Of a DNA stretch of 64,000 bases, positions 61,098 to 64,000 are shown piece by piece. The DNA is taken from positions 930,001 to 994,000 of the forward strand of contig CBDFFU010000003.1 in the NCBI GenBank assembly GCA_965246875.1. The letters run 5' to 3'. Source of the stretch: DASWYT01 sp965246875. Its GTDB lineage: Bacteria > Pseudomonadota > Alphaproteobacteria > Micavibrionales > SZUA-601. The notes under the pieces were generated by a model. It had not been told where the DNA came from, did no database searches, and saw nothing but the letters and a program-made list of their open reading frames with translations. Within the stretch, counting starts at the first letter, position 1. Every line of letters begins with the position of its first letter. Position numbers and translations under genes: made by a program.

Positions 61098-61919
61098 TTA
61101 GCTGCGGCTGTCGCGCATCCGTTCGCTGTCGTTCTCGTCATCATTGCTTTGTGCCGCCTGCATTTTAAGCAACGCGTCCATCATGGCCTGTTGCACATTG
61201 GCTTTGTCGACCGGCTTTGGTGCAACCGGGCCGGCAGTTGGGTCGACGTCGTTCAAGCTGGCCACATCGTGAGATGCTGGCAAATCCATCTTTGCGTTGG
61301 CTTGTGGGCGGACTTCAATGACTGGGATCGGTGGTTCAACTGGCAGACTGGTGTCAGACCCAGTCTGCTGTCCATGAGCTTCAGGATGGTCGAATAAGGC
61401 TTGGCTGGTTGCGGGAGATGAGGCAACTACCACTGTTTCCGTTGGCACAGCTTGGGCCGTCTCTGTGGTGTTGGTATCATCATCACCAAACCACGAAATG
61501 ACTGTGTCGCCCAGATCCTTGCCGGTGTCTTCGGCCAAAATGGCATTGATGCCACCAAAGGCGGCACCGGCGATGCCGCCAAAGAGCGCACCACCGGCCA
61601 CCCGGGCAAAACTGCCGATCTCGTCGCCGGTGATCTTGCGGTAAATGGTGCTGACGATGGGAATATGTTGCAAGGGATTCACGATATCGACCAGATCCCA
61701 GAATGAAAACGGTTTGTCGGCCTTGGCTGTTGGTGCGGTGTCTGCGGTGTCCAGTTCACCGGATCCGATAACGCTGACACCGTTTTTAGCGATGATTCTG
61801 TGTGCAGGCGTTGGTTTTAAATCAAATTCAGCGTCGGCTGTTGTGAAAGGCTTGACCCGTTGCCGGTTTGAAACGGGCAGTGTATTAGGCGTAAAGGCAG
61901 GAACGGGCGCAACGGACAT
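61098..61919 (-). CDS. Conserved hypothetical protein with glycine-zipper segment
   Basis: From the ATG at 61919 (AAGGA just upstream) the 273-residue protein has a hydrophilic N-terminus. A conserved core follows, WDLVDIVNPLQHIPIVSTIYRKITGDEIG, then a glycine-rich hydrophobic stretch (VAGGALFGGIAGAAFGGINAIL) and a long acidic, disordered C-terminus. The core pattern occurs in hypothetical proteins of other alphaproteobacteria as I recall; function is unknown. The zipper suggests membrane insertion or oligomerisation. Confidence 0.75.
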   Translation of the reverse strand: MSVAPVPAFTPNTLPVSNRQRVKPFTTADAEFDLKPTPAHRIIAKNGVSVIGSGELDTADTAPTAKADKPFSFWDLVDIVNPLQHIPIVSTIYRKITGDEIGSFARVAGGALFGGIAGAAFGGINAILAEDTGKDLGDTVISWFGDDDTNTTETAQAVPTETVVVASSPATSQALFDHPEAHGQQTGSDTSLPVEPPIPVIEVRPQANAKMDLPASHDVASLNDVDPTAGPVAPKPVDKANVQQAMMDALLKMQAAQSNDDENDSERMRDSRS

Positions 61920-62095
61920 GCATCCTTTATTGCAAAGAGTGTGCCATGATGAGAGAGTTAGCAATGTATTAAGAAAACGGTAAAGCCAGCTGCGTCCAAA
62001 GGCGTTTTAGCACGGTTTTCGTCGTTTATGCTCTGTTTATGAAAGCCCTCATGATCCGCGCATGTTTCTTATCCAGTCTGCCCCTATAGTCGTGG

Positions 62096-62109
62096 TCATT
62101 CCGGAATGA
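62096..62109. promoter_or_regulatory. Operator-like palindrome upstream of the LpxR-like gene
   Basis: TCATTCC/GGAATGA is a perfect 14-bp palindrome 28 bp before the ATG and just after a TATAGT box (near 62085). It could be an operator. Confidence 0.4.
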
Positions 62110-62137
62110 TTCCAGTTTACTTTGATTGAGATAATTG

Positions 62138-63160
62138 ATGATGTGTTGGCGTTTAATTGTGTGTTTGATAATGGCCATGATGGCGGCAAAACCGGTCGCG
62201 GCCCAAATCTATGCCGATGTGCCGCGCCGGGCGCAGCCGGCTGACCCGGACGCGATCATAACGATTGCTTATGAGAATGACATTTTCGCCAGTGAAGATA
62301 ATAATTATACCAACGGCGTGCGGGCGTCGTACATTTCACCCGAAAGCAAGACGCCGCATTGGCTGGAACAAGCAGCTGAAACCCTGCCGTTTTATCCAAA
62401 AGATGGCCGGTCACGCTGGAATTTAGCCGTGGGTCAAAGCATTTACACACCAAACGATATCACCTTGCTGAAGCCGCCAAGCGACGACCAGCCGTATGCA
62501 GGCTGGTTATATGGCACAGCAGGTCTGGTCACCGACACCGGCAAAACGCTGGACACGTTTCAAATAACCTTAGGCATGGTGGGTCCGGCATCGGGTGCGG
62601 AAACGACACAGGAAACTGTGCATCATATTGTTGACAGCCCACAACCGCAGGGTTGGAAATATCAGCTGGATAACGAACCAGGTGTCGTGATCAGCTATCA
62701 GCGCAAATGGCGGAATGTGTATGAATTTTCGCCGTTCGGGTTAGGTGTTGATTTTTCGCCAGCGGTTGGGGGCAATGTTGGGAACATTTTTACCGACGCC
62801 AGTGTTGGCGCCATGGCGCGGATTGGTTTCGATTTGCCGGCTGATTACGGCCCGCCGTTGATCCGTCGTACCTTGGGCGGCTCTGACTTTTTCATGCCTT
62901 CTGAAAATCTGGGCGGTTATCTGTTTGCCGGTGTTGAAGGCCGTGCTGTTGGCCGCAATATTTTTCTGGATGGCAATAGTTTTGATGACAACACACCGCA
63001 TGTCGATAAAGAAAATTTTGTCGGCTCGGCGCAAATGGGTGTAGCGGTGACCTATCACAACACGCGTGTTGCCTATACGCATGTGTTCGAAAGCAAGGAA
63101 TTTGAAACGCAACAGCAAAATAATCAATATGGTGCGGTGACTGTGTCGGTACGGTTTTAA
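62138..63160 (+). CDS. LpxR-like lipid A 3'-O-deacylase (DUF2219)
   Basis: The 340-residue outer-membrane protein has a signal peptide (MAMMAAKPVAAQ) and a beta-barrel DUF2219 domain. Residues matching the LpxR active site are in ITIAYENDIFASEDNNYTNGV (Asn-Asp and Thr) and in the later ETTQETVHHIVDSPQPQGW (His and Glu). PYAGWLYG is also typical. It ends with an aromatic Phe after SVRF, as outer-membrane barrels do. It may remodel lipid A, lowering or altering surface recognition. The frame opens with TTG, but the following ATG is preferred. Confidence 0.85.
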   Translation: MMCWRLIVCLIMAMMAAKPVAAQIYADVPRRAQPADPDAIITIAYENDIFASEDNNYTNGVRASYISPESKTPHWLEQAAETLPFYPKDGRSRWNLAVGQSIYTPNDITLLKPPSDDQPYAGWLYGTAGLVTDTGKTLDTFQITLGMVGPASGAETTQETVHHIVDSPQPQGWKYQLDNEPGVVISYQRKWRNVYEFSPFGLGVDFSPAVGGNVGNIFTDASVGAMARIGFDLPADYGPPLIRRTLGGSDFFMPSENLGGYLFAGVEGRAVGRNIFLDGNSFDDNTPHVDKENFVGSAQMGVAVTYHNTRVAYTHVFESKEFETQQQNNQYGAVTVSVRF

Positions 63161-63161
63161 A

Positions 63162-63669
63162 TTACGCGATGCGGCAGACGATTTGCACCGTGCGGCCATT
63201 ATCACGATAGGCCATGCTATCAAAACTCAACAGATTGGCTTTGGCAATGCCGCGGCCGTTGGCAAGCGTCGCGCGTGATGGTTCCAGTTCCATAAATGGC
63301 CGCCAGTCGAAACCATTACCTTGATCAGTAATCGTGATGGCAATTTCGCTGTTGTGCCGCACAAATGAGACGATGACATGTTTGGCAATATTTTCCGGCA
63401 ACTGTAAGCGGCGTTGCACCTCTGCGTCCCATTCGCCTGTGGCCAGCAGCTGATTTTTTAGTGTGTAACCGATGCCCAGATTGCCGTGTTCAACCGCGTT
63501 CAATAATAATTCATAGAGGCCGGTGACCGACAGTTCCGGCTGCGGCAACAGGCTGCCTAATAAAAACGCCATGCTTTGCACATCTTCCAGTGACTGAATG
63601 GCGAAGTCGCCGCGTTGCAATGTGGTCAATGCGTCGCGTTGGCGCGTGATGCGGTCTTCAAATAATGTT
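63162..63669 (-). pseudogene. ATP-binding (HATPase_c) domain protein, 5' end cut by IS
   Basis: The remaining sequence encodes an HATPase/anti-sigma-type ATP-binding domain: LYELLLNAVEHGNLGIGY (N-box), IAITITDQGNGFDW (G1) and GRGIAKANLLSFDSM (G2). Such domains end response-regulator proteins in alphaproteobacteria. Upstream in frame, LFEDRITRQRDALTTLQRGDF looks like a linker inside a longer protein and runs straight into the IS1595-family end at about 63670, so an N-terminal (probably receiver) domain is lost. The only start left is a TTG at 63629. Confidence 0.7.
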
Positions 63670-64000
63670 GGGGCTGGTATAGATTAGCTGAGTTTAGCCC
63701 ATAGCTTGAGAGTTGTCAGCTGGCTTTTGGGTGAGCCGTAATTGAAGCGGAAGACACATTCCTGAAGGAAGTAAGCGAAGTTCTGTTTCGGGATGCCGTT
63801 GTATTTGCGCAAAACTCGTTTTGATTGATTCCAGAAGTTTTCAATCCCATTGATGTGATTAGTTTTATCAGCGAACAGTTCGCTGTGATTGATGCGATAA
63901 TGTTTAAACTCAGAGACATCTAGCACGTTATACGAACGATAGCTGTCCGTGTAGACGATGCTATCAGGCTGGATTTTACGGCGTATAACCGGCATGAGCG
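63670..64000 (-). mobile_element. IS1595-family insertion sequence (partial)
   Basis: The element starts near 63670 with GGGGCTGGTATAGATTAG, a G-rich end like those of this family, and carries the transposase described next; the rest is outside the window. The exact end is inferred from where the ATPase gene stops. Confidence 0.7.
63684..64000 (-). CDS. IS1595-family transposase (5' end outside window)
   Basis: The visible C-terminal 105 residues match the ISXO2/IS1595 DDE-type transposase: LMPVIRRKIQPDSIVYTDSYRSYNVLD with the second Asp, then RINHSELFADKTNHINGIENFWNQSKRVLRKYNGIP with the catalytic Asn/Glu region and the ECVFRFNYGSP end. The frame is open to the right edge. The gene lies inside the element that interrupts the ATPase gene. 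Confidence 0.9.
   Translation of the reverse strand, partial: LMPVIRRKIQPDSIVYTDSYRSYNVLDVSEFKHYRINHSELFADKTNHINGIENFWNQSKRVLRKYNGIPKQNFAYFLQECVFRFNYGSPKSQLTTLKLWAKLS

Noticed and set aside
62741..63223. A 160-codon minus-strand frame at the end of the LpxR-like gene
   Set aside because: Antisense to conserved beta-barrel sequence, with no recognisable motif.
1..64000. CRISPR arrays, prophage modules, rRNA operons
   Set aside because: No regularly spaced repeats, phage structural genes or rRNA sequences were seen in reading the window.

Overview
The window looks like a stretch of alphaproteobacterial chromosome. The main pointers are a small NDUFS4-type complex I subunit, a HIG1-type twin-transmembrane protein directly upstream of etfBA, an MbfA-type ferritin/VIT1 iron exporter, and two tRNA genes with encoded CCA. 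Base composition is intermediate, with several clearly AT-richer islands. Finer placement (Rhodospirillales-like or a Micavibrio-type lineage) is a guess. A perfect parS site at 50.33 kb suggests the replication-origin half of the chromosome.

Layout. 0-4 kb: an unknown membrane protein and glmM on the minus strand, divergent from an ECF sigma factor with a membrane partner and a CnrX/Spy-like periplasmic sensor. 4-5.5 kb: two AT-rich unknown genes. 5.5-8.5 kb: a secreted redoxin and a DsbD/ScsB-like thiol transporter. 8.5-12.9 kb: uvrB and uvrC. 13-20.4 kb: an R64-type (type IVB) pilus cluster, pilN-O-P-Q-R-S, plus a second PilP-like protein. 20.4-26.2 kb, minus strand: a frameshifted unknown gene, a DUF192 lipoprotein, a lipid-anchored-type hydrolase, an MsbA-like exporter and a c-di-GMP phosphodiesterase. 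26.3-30.3 kb: a degenerate uracil-DNA glycosylase relative, a lytic transglycosylase and a glycerophosphodiesterase. 31-35 kb: etfBA with a HIG1 protein, a Nudix hydrolase, an esterase and DsbB.

35.8-40.4 kb is a disturbed region: tRNA-Leu, complex I subunit, a possible 44-residue protein, tRNA-Gln, a PLD-like gene cut by an IS3-family element, a 5'-truncated purU, and a glycosyltransferase. 40-50 kb: MbfA, a CHAP-domain lipoprotein, an mhqO-mhqD-like pair, an msrB-msrA-PEBP operon, a YihY protein, an M48-like peptidase, HU and a DUF4142 lipoprotein. 50-52.6 kb: parS, an intergenic region with RNA-like folds, an XRE regulator and an AT-rich DUF3644/HEPN-like gene. 52.6-64 kb: an ABC-F ATPase, two large unknown membrane proteins with near-identical promoters, ftsEX, a glycine-zipper protein, an LpxR-like lipid A deacylase and an ATPase-domain gene cut by an IS1595-family element at the right edge.

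Common themes are envelope and oxidative-stress upkeep (two Dsb-type systems, MsrA/B, MhqO/D, MbfA), DNA repair, and surface structures (pilus, glycosyltransferase, lipid A deacylase). The most noteworthy undescribed items are the paired large membrane proteins with duplicated promoters, the RNA-like region with the XRE and HEPN genes, the M48-like protein, the tyrosine-rich small ORF and the paired palindromes at the sigma operon.
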